Part shown: piece by piece, positions 17,776 to 28,700 of the stretch
How positions within the stretch are numbered: the stretch's first letter is position 1
Layout of the letters: the number at the start of each line of letters is the position of its first letter
Assembly: GCA_039566865.1 (NCBI GenBank)
Contig: CM076959.1
Location: 17,468,501 to 17,532,500, forward strand
Length of the DNA: 64,000 nucleotides
Direction: 5' to 3'
From: Aurelia coerulea
Taxonomy: Eukaryota; Cnidaria; Scyphozoa; Semaeostomeae; Ulmaridae
Translations under genes and position numbers: made by a program
Notes under the pieces: generated by a model
The model's input: the letters and a program-made list of their open reading frames with translations, nothing else
What the model was told of the DNA's origin: nothing
Database searches by the model: none

Positions 17776-20735
17776 TGCTAAGGCAACACGTAACAATTCT
17801 ATCAAGCTATCTAAGAGCTCATATATCTTAAAGCAGAAGGCTGACTGCACTGTTTATGAAACAACTTTGTTGAAAAGAATGGAATGAAATAAACATACAG
17901 ACAGAGTCTCCAATGCAACGACATCTCAATGCAAATCAGACAACTAACAATGCTAAGGCAACACGTAACAATTCTACCAAGCTATCTAAGAGCTCATATA
18001 TCTTAAAGCAGAAGGCTAACTGAACTGTTTATGAAATAACTTTGTTGAAAAGAATGGAATGAAATAAACATACAGACAGTCTCCAATGCAACGACATCTC
18101 AATGCAAATCAGACAACTAACAATGCTAAGGCAACACGTAACAATTCTACCAAGCTATCTAAGAGCTCATATATCTTAAAGCAGAAGGCTAACTGAACTG
18201 TTTATGAAACAACTTTGTTGAAAAGAATGGAATGAAATAAACACACAGACAGAGTCTCCAATGCAACGACATCTCAATGCAAATCAGACAACTAACAATG
18301 CTAAGGCAACACGTAACAATTCTACCAAGCTATCTAAGAGCTCATATATCTTAAAGCAGAAGGCTAACTGAACTGTTTATGAAATAACTTTGTTGAAAAG
18401 AATGGAATGAAATAAACATACAGACAGTCTCCAATGCAACGACATCTCAATGCAAATCAGACAACTAACAATGCTAAGGCAACACGTAACAATTCTATCA
18501 AGCTATCTAAGAGCTCATATATCTAAACGCAGTAGGCTAACTGCACTATGAAACAACTTTGTTGAAAAGAATAGAATGAAATAAACATACAGACAGAGTC
18601 TCCAATGCAACGACATCTCAATGCAAATCAGACAACTAACAATGCTAAGGCAACACGTAACAATTCTACCAAGCTATCTAAGAGCTCATATATCTTAAAG
18701 CAGAAGGCTAACTGAACTGTTTATGAAATAACTTTGTTGAAAAGAATGGAATGAAATAAACATACAGACAGTCTCCAATGCAACGACATCTCAATGCAAA
18801 TCAGACAACTAACAATGCTAAGGCAACACGTAACAATTCTATCAAGCTATCTAAGAGCTCATATATCTAAACGCAGAAGGCTAACTGAACTGTTTATGAA
18901 ATAACTTTGTTGAAAAGAATGGAATGAAATAAACATACAGACAGTCTCCAATGCAACGACATCTCAATGCAAATCAGACAACTAACAATGCTAAGGCAAC
19001 ACGTAACAATTCTATCAAGCTATCTAAGAGCTCATATATCTTAAAGCAGAAGGCTAACTGAACTGTTTATGAAATAACTTTGTTGAAAAGAATGGAATGA
19101 AATGAGTATACAGACAGAGTCTCCAATGCAACGACATCTCAATGCAAATCAGACAACTAACAATGCTAAGGCAACACGTAACAATTCTATCAAGCTATCT
19201 AAGAGCTCATATATCTAAACGCAGTAGGCTAACTGCACTATGAAACAACTTTGTTGAAAAGAATAGAATGAAATAAACATACAGACAGAGTCTCCAATGC
19301 AACGACATCTCAATGCAAATCAGACAACTAACAATGCTAAGGCAACACGTAACAATTCTATCAAGCTATCTAAGAGCTCATATATCTTAAAGCAGAAGGC
19401 TAACTGAACTGTTTATGAAATAACTTTGTTGAAAAGAATGGAATGAAATAAACATACAGACAGTCTCCAATGCAACGACATCTCAATGCAAATCAGACAA
19501 CTAACAATGCTAAGGCAACACGTAACAATTCTATCAAGCTATCTAAGAGCTCATATATCTAAACGCAGTAGGCTAACTGCACTATGAAACAACTTTGTTG
19601 AAAAGAATGGAATGAAATAAACATACAGACAGTCTCCAATGCAACGACATCTCAATGCAAATCAGACAACTAACAATGCTAAGGCAACACGTAACAATTC
19701 TATCAAGCTATCTAAGAGCTCATATATCTTAAAGCAGAAGGCTGACTGCACTGTTTATGAAACAACTTTGTTAAAAAGAATGGAATGAAATGAGTATACA
19801 GACAGAGTCTCCAATGCAACGACATCTCAATGCAAATCAGACAACTAACAATGCTAAGGCAACACGTAACAATTCTATCAAGCTATCTAAGAGCTCATAT
19901 ATCTAAACGCAGTAGGCTAACTGCACTATGAAACAACTTTGTTGAAAAGAATAGAATGAAATAAACACACAGACAGAGTCTCCAATGCAACGACATCTCA
20001 ATGCAAATCAGACAACTAACGATGCTAAGGCAACACGTAACAATTCTATCAAGCTATCTAAGAGCTCATATATCTTAAAGCAGAAGGCTAACTGAACTGT
20101 TTATGAAACAACTTTGTTGAAAAGAATGGAATGAAATAAGCACACAGACAGAGTCTCCAATGCAACGACATCTCGACAACTAACAATGCTAAGGCAACAC
20201 GTAACAATTCTATCAAGCTATCTAAGAGCTCATATATCTTAAAGCAGAAGGCTAACTGAACTGTTTATGAAACAACTTTGTTGAAAAGAATGGAATGAAA
20301 TAAACACACAGACAGAGTCTCCAATGCAACGACATCTCAATGCAAATCAGACAACTAACAATGCTAAGGCAACACGTAACAATTCTACCAAGCTATCTAA
20401 GAGCTCATATATCTTAAAGCAGAAGGCTAACTGAACTGTTTATGAAACAACTTTGTTGAAAAGAATGGAATGAAATAAACACACAGACAGAGTCTCCAAT
20501 GCAACGACATCTCAATGCAAATCAGACAACTAACAATGCTAAGGCAACACGTAACAATTCTACCAAGCTATCTAAGAGCTCATATATCTTAAAGCAGAAG
20601 GCTGACTGAACTGTTTATGAAACAACTTTGTTGAAAAGAATAGCCTGTGAACGGCCGAAAAAATGAAAAGAATGGAATGAAATAAACATACAGACAGAGT
20701 CTCCAATGCAACGACATCTCAATGCAAATCAACTA
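17776..20735. repeat. Satellite array 2, 17 monomers of ~164-175 bp with two-monomer periodicity
   Basis: The anchor TGCTAAGGCAACACG occurs at 17776, 17951, 18124, 18299, 18472, 18643, 18816, 18989, 19164, 19335, 19508, 19677, 19852, 20023, 20187, 20362 and 20537. Length variants come from AG insertion in ACAGACAGAGTCTCC and from a short form CTGCACTATGAAAC. From 18472 to 19852 every second monomer carries the CTAAACGC variant (18472, 18816, 19164, 19508, 19852; spacing 344-348), i.e. a dimeric higher-order repeat. Monomers to the left and right are the plain TTAAAGC type. Confidence 0.93.
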
Positions 20736-21411
20736 CTATAAAATCAAATCTAATAATTGTCTTCCTTTACAATTCAACTCATCAACTATATAACTCAAAT
20801 CTAAACAATTTCCTACGATTGGCATTCAATGCTAAAATGATATTTAATGAATTCTAAACTACGTAACCAGACTTCTTACCCGAGTCCCTGTTGCTGCTAC
20901 CACTTTTGGTTCAATGCAGTTTAAACAGCTTAACTGCTAAAATGCACACCAGATTGAATAGAGTCAAAACAGAGACTCGTTAAGAACTCCACTATATAAC
21001 TATGTACAATTCAATTAACATTTATTTAACAAGAATTGTGATAAGCATTCTACAGTAAACTGTTCCAAATTGTATATACAGTTAAGCCCGAAATTGTTGA
21101 TACCTATTCCAAATTTGGAGTATTTTCAATCGTTGTATTTGCTAACCAATTCACAAGATATTTCATTCCTTGAAATGTCTCTTGTAGCACTTGTTTCAGC
21201 CTTTTATCACTTACGAAACTTCAGCCACAGTAAAATTGGTCCTCAAATAGAACGATGCAAAATACTCAAAATTTGGCATAGGTATGAATAAATTCGGGCT
21301 TAACTGTAAGCATTCTACAATTCAGTACCAAACTGACTCATAAATATGCTAAATTCAACTAAACTGACGTGGGGTATTACAAACTGCATGCACAGCCACG
21401 CTGTTGCCCAA
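20736..21411. other. No gene; a weak inverted pair at ~21068-21310
   Basis: ATACAGTTAAGCCCGAAATT on the left and AAATTCGGGCTTAACTGTAA on the right suggest a small TIR element of ~230 bp (about 21076-21308), with TA next to both ends. Confidence 0.5.
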
Positions 21412-21662
21412 CTACAATCTTGGCCACAAAATACTTGGGACAAATCATAAAATTGCACTACTTCGGTCGTTGATTACGTGCCCCCCGCTCCCCCCGTTTC
21501 AAAGTTGCTTGAATCAAACGCCTTTCGACCTTCTACACATTGAAGTAGGGGGAGGGGGGATTAGGAGACTCTAAACGTATGTTTTCTCCTCGATATTTTA
21601 GGAAACATCATGAAGACACTGAAATTTGGCTGTGTCCCAACTTCTTTTGGCCAGGATTGTAG
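21412..21662. mobile_element. ~250-bp TIR element (CTACAATCYTGGCCA family), copy 1
   Basis: Left end CTACAATCTTGGCCACAAAA, right end CTTTTGGCCAGGATTGTAG. The interior has C-runs (GTGCCCCCCGCTCCCCCCG). An inverted homologous copy is at 59652-59905. The outermost TA could be the target duplication, which fits Tc1/mariner-type elements. Confidence 0.8.
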
Positions 21663-22135
21663 GTACTCAGTTAGATAAGTGCGAGCAAAACTAAGGAGTT
21701 GTATGTCCTACTTTGGCGCTTGAACCAAAATTTGGAAGAATTTCTTACGGTTTCAAGAGCTGTATTGCAAAGCCTACTAATGCACTCCAGGAAGAAATTG
21801 TTGAATGGTTACCTATAGATAATGCCTATCATAACTAAGGCCCAAAGAAACCGCGTATCTTAGGAAGTAAGTATTTTTATAGTCCTATAAGGTTTTTCTA
21901 CTGATTTTCTGCTTGAAAAAGTCTTTGGGTGGTGTGAAGCGATTGCTTTAAAAAGCAAAACCATTATTATTATCAATATTCCAAATATTTTGCACCATCG
22001 TGAACCCTGCTACATTTCTCCTTTATCAATCGCCTCTGGAACAAATTACGTGGTACACAAAGACTATTTCTGAGCCCCTCAATGGCATTATTGTGCCGCA
22101 ATAAGGAATGACAAAAGTTAACTTTGCACAACGAT

Positions 22136-22680
22136 TTTTTTCCAATCGTTCTACGGAATTTCAGAGATTGGAAGCTAAATGATAAATGTTTCAGTACTCA
22201 CTTCCCTTCTTCTAAACCAGTACTACATTTTTATTAGGTCTTGTGCAATCAATTAATAGATAGATACATGGATGTCAATTTTTCCGATCGTTCAGCTGAA
22301 TTTTAGAGACTGGAAGCAAAAGGATAAAATGTGTCAGTGCGCATTTCGTCCAGTATGCTTCGTCTAAACCAGCGATTAATTTTATTAGGTCTTGTGCAAT
22401 CAGTTAATAGATAGATACATCCCTTTAAATTCTTCCCGATCGTTCTGCTGAATTTTAGAGACTGGAAGCAAAAGGATAAAATGTGTCAGTGCGCATTTCG
22501 TCCAGTATGCTTCGTCTAAACCAGCGATTAATTTTATTAGGTCTTGTGCAATCAGTTAATAGATAGATACATCCCTTTAAATTCTTCCCGATCGTTCTGC
22601 TGAATTTCAGAGACTGGAAGCAAAAGGATAAAATGTGTCAGTACTCACTTCGTCCACTGTGCTTTGTCTACACCAGTAAT
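22136..22680. repeat. 152-bp tandem repeat overlapping the HORMAD 3' end
   Basis: The anchor CGTTC(T/A)(G/A)C occurs at 22147, 22289, 22441 and 22593 (142, 152, 152 bp). Units share GAGACTGGAAGCAAAAGGAT, AAATGTGTCAGT and TTTTATTAGGTCTTGTGCAA. The right-most unit runs into the last HORMAD codons; on the minus strand the other units keep a decayed copy of the stop region and an AATAAA each. Confidence 0.88.
22533..22538 (-). terminator. Polyadenylation signal AATAAA of the HORMAD gene
   Basis: AATAAA on the minus strand, 130 nt downstream of the stop codon at 22668-22670. Equivalent hexamers in the other tandem units (around 22381 and 22230) are possible alternatives. Confidence 0.55.
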
Positions 22681-22778
22681 GAATGTACAGCAGCGCTTGC
22701 TTTGGATCTCTTTGCAGGTCGATTCTCTCCTGGAATATCGCTCACATCCTGGCTGTCACTGATCTCAAATTCATCGTC
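22668..22778 (-). CDS. HORMAD1: HORMAD terminal exon with possible closure motif
   Basis: Acceptor CCATTTTTCCAG, then 36 codons and TAG. It begins DDEFEISDSQDVSDIPGEN (acidic) and ends with a basic-hydrophobic RPAKRSKASAAVHSLLV. In other HORMADs the extreme C-terminus carries a closure motif bound by the HORMA domain (human HORMAD1 has a KRRKF-containing tail); the position and basic character agree, so this is a candidate, not proven. Confidence 0.85.
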   Translation of the reverse strand, partial: DDEFEISDSQDVSDIPGENRPAKRSKASAAVHSLLV

Positions 22779-25700
22779 CTGGAAAAATGGTCATAGATAT
22801 ATCATTAGGTTAATTTGTCTTATGGTTTTCATAATTCTTTCATCCAGTTTTATGATCCAATTGAAACGCACAACTTGATTATAGCTAGCTAATTTTGTGA
22901 TTCAGTTTGGAAAGTAATGTTGAAAGAATTTCAAAACATAAAATTACGTATGACATGAATATAAAACTCTTTATTTTGGTAAACTTTCGACAAATGGGAG
23001 AATGGAAAAAGCTCTATAGGGTCTTGAGGCTATATGACACTTTTGGCAAAGTACTCTTTTATGAAAAAAGTAAGTAGGTTTAAAATCCAAAATCAACGAA
23101 TCTTAGAATCAGGACAAAGACCACAAACAAGTTTTCAATTTGAAACCATTCGAAAAATTATGACATTTTCGATAACAGGAGGCCTCAGGCTCAGGCCAAA
23201 ACTATTAGAATCAAATCATGGTTATGTTAAACTTAGACAGTTCAGAACGTTTTGAATCATTCTCGATTCATTGTAAACCCATGAAACTAGGAGTAAATAA
23301 GCTACCCGTTTTCACAAAAAAGTACTCCTGTTTAAAAAATCAGCAAAATTGATTCTCAAACCTTTGATAAGATTTTCTTTTCAGTTGTTTTTTCAAAGAC
23401 CCAAAAATATTGATAGATGATAAAATGTTTGCATTTGATTCAGCAAGGTAGAACACAGTGAAAACCCTATTTTGAGCTATAGTTTTTAAGCAAAATACCC
23501 AATCTTGCCTAAGAGTAAAAATTTCAGATTTTTATCATTACTAAAGTCTGCGATGATAATGAGCATTTCTTTCTGTCACAAGGGAATTGATCTGGCAATT
23601 ATCAGTGCTCTTTTGCAGTAGGATTCAAAACCAGGTAGCCCTAAAAAGAGCTAAATTCGATAATCTTAAAACAGATCACAAGATCAGCTATATCTTGGAA
23701 ATAATTTGGTCCTTGATCTACTTGACAAAAAAAGAAAATTGAGGATCGGCCGTGTAATCAAATTTTTGGTGATCTTTCAAACGGGAGCATTTTTTGGGAC
23801 ACCCGGTATTTATAATCAACACTTCATGTGGTGTTATCAAGATGGAAGGAAAACGTTTGAAAGCCTGTAATCAAATTATCAAAGGAATCTGAAATATCCT
23901 CTATACAGGGTATGGACAAATATTTTTCTTCCTGCGACCGGTCAAAACTCATACTAAAGAATTCCTGCATAGAGAAAATGGAAATATTCTCCATCTTCAA
24001 CCATAGAAAAATTGGGCTCAACGTACACTCATCACCTTCCAAGACATCACCTTAAATACACTTGGGTGAAAAGCTATTATCGTTGGTACCCAATTAGTGA
24101 TACATTCCAACGATAGCTGTTACACTCCCATGTCCATAGCATTTATGAGATGACGTTGGAACTCAATTCTAGCAACTATTACGATTTGGGTATCAAAGCA
24201 ATAGGGAAAATTGAGTTCTTTAGTGATCTTATAATTTGTTTCGTTATATACCAGGTGTCCCAGAATGATGTATTATTGTTTGATTGCTTATATGTCCATA
24301 ACCGATTGACCGATTTTCAAAAACTTTGTTTTATCCGATTGCCGAAAGGCTAAATTGTATTCGATGATGTTAGTTGTGGTTTAGGCCGATGTCTTCATGT
24401 TCAAACGAAGATCAATAAACCTGCTCAATTTCAACCCTTCCATGGCATGAAGAAGAAGCGGCCTACTTTCCCAGTCAATATTTTAGATATGATGCAAAAG
24501 GCCTGAACTTATATGTCGTTCAAAGAATATATATCGCTCAGAGAATGCAAATTCAGTCATACTGACTTCAGAGAATACGAATAGGAGTTCAGCCTTTTGT
24601 ATCACGTCTAAAATGTTGACTGGAAAGATAGGCCGTTTCTTTCTCGTGCCATCTAAGGCTTGAATTTGATCAAATTTATCGATCTTCGTTGCGACATGAA
24701 TACGCCGTGGTAATACCACAACCAATGTCTTAAAATACAATTTAGCCTTTAGGCAATCAAATAAAACAAAGTTTTTGAAAATCGGTTCATTGGTTATGGA
24801 CATGTAAGCAATCAAACAATAATACATCATTTTGGGACACCCGGTACAATGTTGATACCAATTGTACATGAGATATAAGTAGATAGATTACTCTTGCTTA
24901 CTGTAATATATTTTGACAAATTTCCTGAAGGATGCTATGAATGGGGAATTTCCTGCGATCGCCCGGTCGTATGGTTGGGTGGGTTTTCATCCCCTGCCTC
25001 TATGTATGCAAAGAAACTTCCAATGGACAATGAAGAAATGAATGAAACGTTACGAAGCAGCTTCGTACATAATATTCAAGAGCGACGAAAGTGAAACTTG
25101 AATGGGATGAATATTGAGACTTTGCATTAGGTTTAGACGAAATGTAAATGAAATTTGATTAGAAATTTAAAACTCACTTGCAAGTCATACAACCACCACG
25201 TCCCTTTCAAGCAGATGGTCTTTCTTTTTTTATAGTAGTTACGTGTACCTTTTTGTACTTTTTCTATTTGCTATTATATGGTCATGTGGGTAGAAACAGT
25301 TATTGCTCTCCGTGGTCTTGTCCTACTAGTAGAGTAGAGTAGCTTGTAAGTAGAGGAATTTAGTAATATGCATTGTAAATCTTTAGCAGAATGTATAAAA
25401 AGCACTGACCTCATTCAGCCTTGATACAGCTCTTTTTCTTGCATTTCCTTTGGCCATGAGAATATTCTTGATTTCTAACATCTCTTTTTCCTACAAAAAA
25501 GATTACTTTGATTAAAATAGAGACTTTAAAGTCACTTGAAATTTTACAACAAGAACAATAAGCTTTTGTAAACAAGTCGCTACTATCAATAAAATAATAC
25601 TGTGTAACTATGAGGTGAAATCATGTCTAAAAACAAAATTGTGGCTCTCCGGCCTTTGATTATCTGTCCCCATTTCCAAGATTAAACAAAAGGTTATTTA

Positions 25701-28700
25701 CCAATATCTAGCATAAAAGTTTCATAAAGTCATTCTAAAGTCCTAATGCCATCACGTCAGAAATTTTAGACCTACAAAGGGACAGATTACAATTTTCAAA
25801 ACAGCTGGAGACACATCGACGAAGACCAGGGAAGTTGCACTTGTGGCTAGGGAATAAAGCAATCAAACTGTTTCAAAAGATGATTTTTACAACTAAAAGT
25901 TGTTATAAGCAAATTGATGGCAATGTTTAAACAAATACGACATTTGTTAGAATTTGCTAGAAAATGCAAAACATACGTTAGTGTTACTTATAACGGAGAC
26001 TGGTCATTTTGCATGGAATAAATAACAGGGCTTGAAAACCCACCTGAACCATGGCACCGGGCGGTATCATGAAATTTTTCCAAATATATCCTTTTTTGTG
26101 TATCACTCCGTTTCTCATTTTAGAAAGTAAGAAAAACAACTTACAAACTCAAGCAAAAGCTACCTGAGATAAATTGTACAGGACATTTGGTATTCATATT
26201 GTATACAAACAATACAACATCAGTTACCTATTGGATTTCCTTCATGCTTCTTAGAAATCATAAATGATTTCTATGGGGTCCCAGCTCCATTGCTCCAAAC
26301 TTCATACAAATTCATTTTTGTCGCTGCCCAATGTGCACTGAAATAAACCGGTTACACAAAATTGCACAGCTATCTTAGGATCCTCACCTCTTTCAAGAAA
26401 CCTGGACATTTTGACTTTTCTTTTCGTTGCAGGAAATTTAAGCATGATACTGTCTGGTCACAGGAAGGAAACCATACTTTCATGCCCTGATAAATAAAAT
26501 CATACCAAAGCAGCCTCTTTGCTGACGACTTCGTGACATTTTTCTGCAAGATCTAGCTGTGATGCTCTTGTGACAATAGATGCAACAGACTAAAACAAAG
26601 AGAATAAATCTTAATTAGCCGTTTAGCTTGGGCAAAAGTCGAAGAAGACCAATGCTTAATTATGAATAGCAAAATGAGGAATGTAACAAAATTAGGATCA
26701 ATACGAGGCAAGTATGGTGAATAAAGACAAACAAAAACTGAAGCATTTGTTGTATCTAAAACCCTGTGCATTAAATAATAAATTCACAAACTACATACCG
26801 GGTGTCCCAAAATGATGTATTATCATTTGATTGCTTACATGTCTATAACCAATGAACTGATTTTCAAAAACTTTGTTTTATCTGATTGCCTTAAGGTTAA
26901 ATTGTATTTTAAGATGTTGGTCGTGGTTTTACCAGTTTTGAAAATCGGTTCATCAGTTATGGACATATAAGCAATCAAACGATAATACATCATTTCGGGA
27001 CACCCGGTACAATAAAATTTCCTTCACATCACGGCATATTCTTTAACGAATAATAGAAAAAAATTTCATTTTAAAAGTAAGGAAAACATTCGCAGAGCGG
27101 AAAAATTAACAAAAGTAAAGCAGGACATATAGAATTTATTTTCCATGTCGCAGCCATTCAGTTTCAGCAAAGAATATTTACTAAATTACACCTCAGTCAA
27201 AAAATTGCAATTCATTCAATAGCGACTTATTCAACAAATTTAAGTCGAAAATTTGAAATAAAGCTACAATTATAGAGCTAACTAACCTCTTCGACGTTAG
27301 GATCAATATTTTCATTTCCAGTAGCAGTTGATATATCATCATCATCGTCGTTCTTGAAATAATTGCCGATTCCTTCAGACAAAATTTTTTCTTTGTTGAC
27401 AAGTCTTCCTAGTCTGCAAATGAAACAAGGTAAATTCAAACCCATTCATATATGAAAGATAGTATTAAAAGCTACAAAGATCTGTCCTAATGCATTACAA
27501 AAAAATGCATTAACAGGAGGAATGCACGATATTTTTGCCATTCTATATCATAAAGGGCTGGTATTCGTGTACTTTCTCGTTGTGAAATTTGAGACTATCA
27601 AAACGTTGATTTGTAATAAAACTTTCAGAGCTCAAAAAATGTGTAGATAATAGGAGAAACTGACGTGAAACAAGCTGCAATTCCATGTGAAGATACATGC
27701 CTGCATAAATTTTCAAAGCATGATTTTTAATACCTTCTACTAAAAATTTGCAACACGTTTTGCCGTGTCGAATCTAATAGATGCTGCTAAAAACTTCTAA
27801 GACTGCGTTCACACGATGCCGGCATATTTTGAAAACGGTGAAAAATGTGACGATAGCAAAATTTGAGCAAGCGTTCACACGATACCGTTTTCAAAGAGTT
27901 GAGTTTTCAAAATCTACTGTTTTCAAAATGTCCGGGAATAAATGTGCCGTTTTAGTGTGCACGGGAGGCCTATCCGTCACATGATTCACCATTTTCAAAT
28001 GTGGCGGCATCGTGTGAACGCAGTCTAAGTGTCAATTAAATTCGACATAAAAACAATGTTTAACTTACCTCCAATTTTGAATAGATAAAACGGCAGGATT
28101 TCACCAGCTCTGTAGTATTAAATGGCAGAAAAACGACTTGATTTAAACATCGTATTTCTGCCACATTTGATTGATAAATGCTAGGCCATGGTTCGCGGTT
28201 GCTACGTGTGATAAGCCACTGTGCTTGTGCATTTTGATAAAATGGCCATTTTAACCATTTAATTTTCAATCCGACACGGCAAAAAACGATGGTTGAATCA
28301 GATTTTTAAACACGGTAGATTCTGCCGTGTTAAATACGGTTCAATTCGACACGGCAAAAAATGATGGTTAAATCAGATTTTTAAACACGGTAGATTCTGC
28401 CGTGATTTCAATTACACGGGGCCTAAATTTAATTTTAAGTGCCATACACTAAAGAATCAAGATGTCTCAGGAACTCGCCTATAAGTCCTTTCCCACCATG
28501 GATGGCACGTAGTTAAATATCCTTGTTGTTTTGTAAATAGCTTGTTTGCTTAAATGAATAAAGAAAACAAAATTAACAGGTAAGTAGCACAAATACATTG
28601 GGGGATAATTTTGCTATGAAAGGATATATACCTCTTGTTTTTGCTCGTTGTCTTTATGAAGCTTTCTTTCTCTAGACGTTTGATTAGCTGGTTGGCTATA

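Noticed and set aside
17372..17850. Minus-strand frames over the satellite arrays as genes
   Set aside because: They are translations of repeat monomers, interrupted once per unit.
17776..20735. CRISPR-like regularly spaced repeats
   Set aside because: There are no unique spacers; the whole ~173-bp unit is repeated. Tandem satellite in a eukaryotic genome.
24483..24869. 128-codon minus-strand open frame
   Set aside because: It lies wholly across the TIR element 24251-24844 and its flank; it is arm translation with no transposase motif.
28060..28269. Minus-strand frame ending ...SCRFIYSKLE before a GTAAGT, resembling a HORMAD exon
   Set aside because: The donor is good, but the phase does not fit the next exon (27413) and the direct join 28632-27413 is in phase. 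It is part of the GCCGTGTCGAA repeat.
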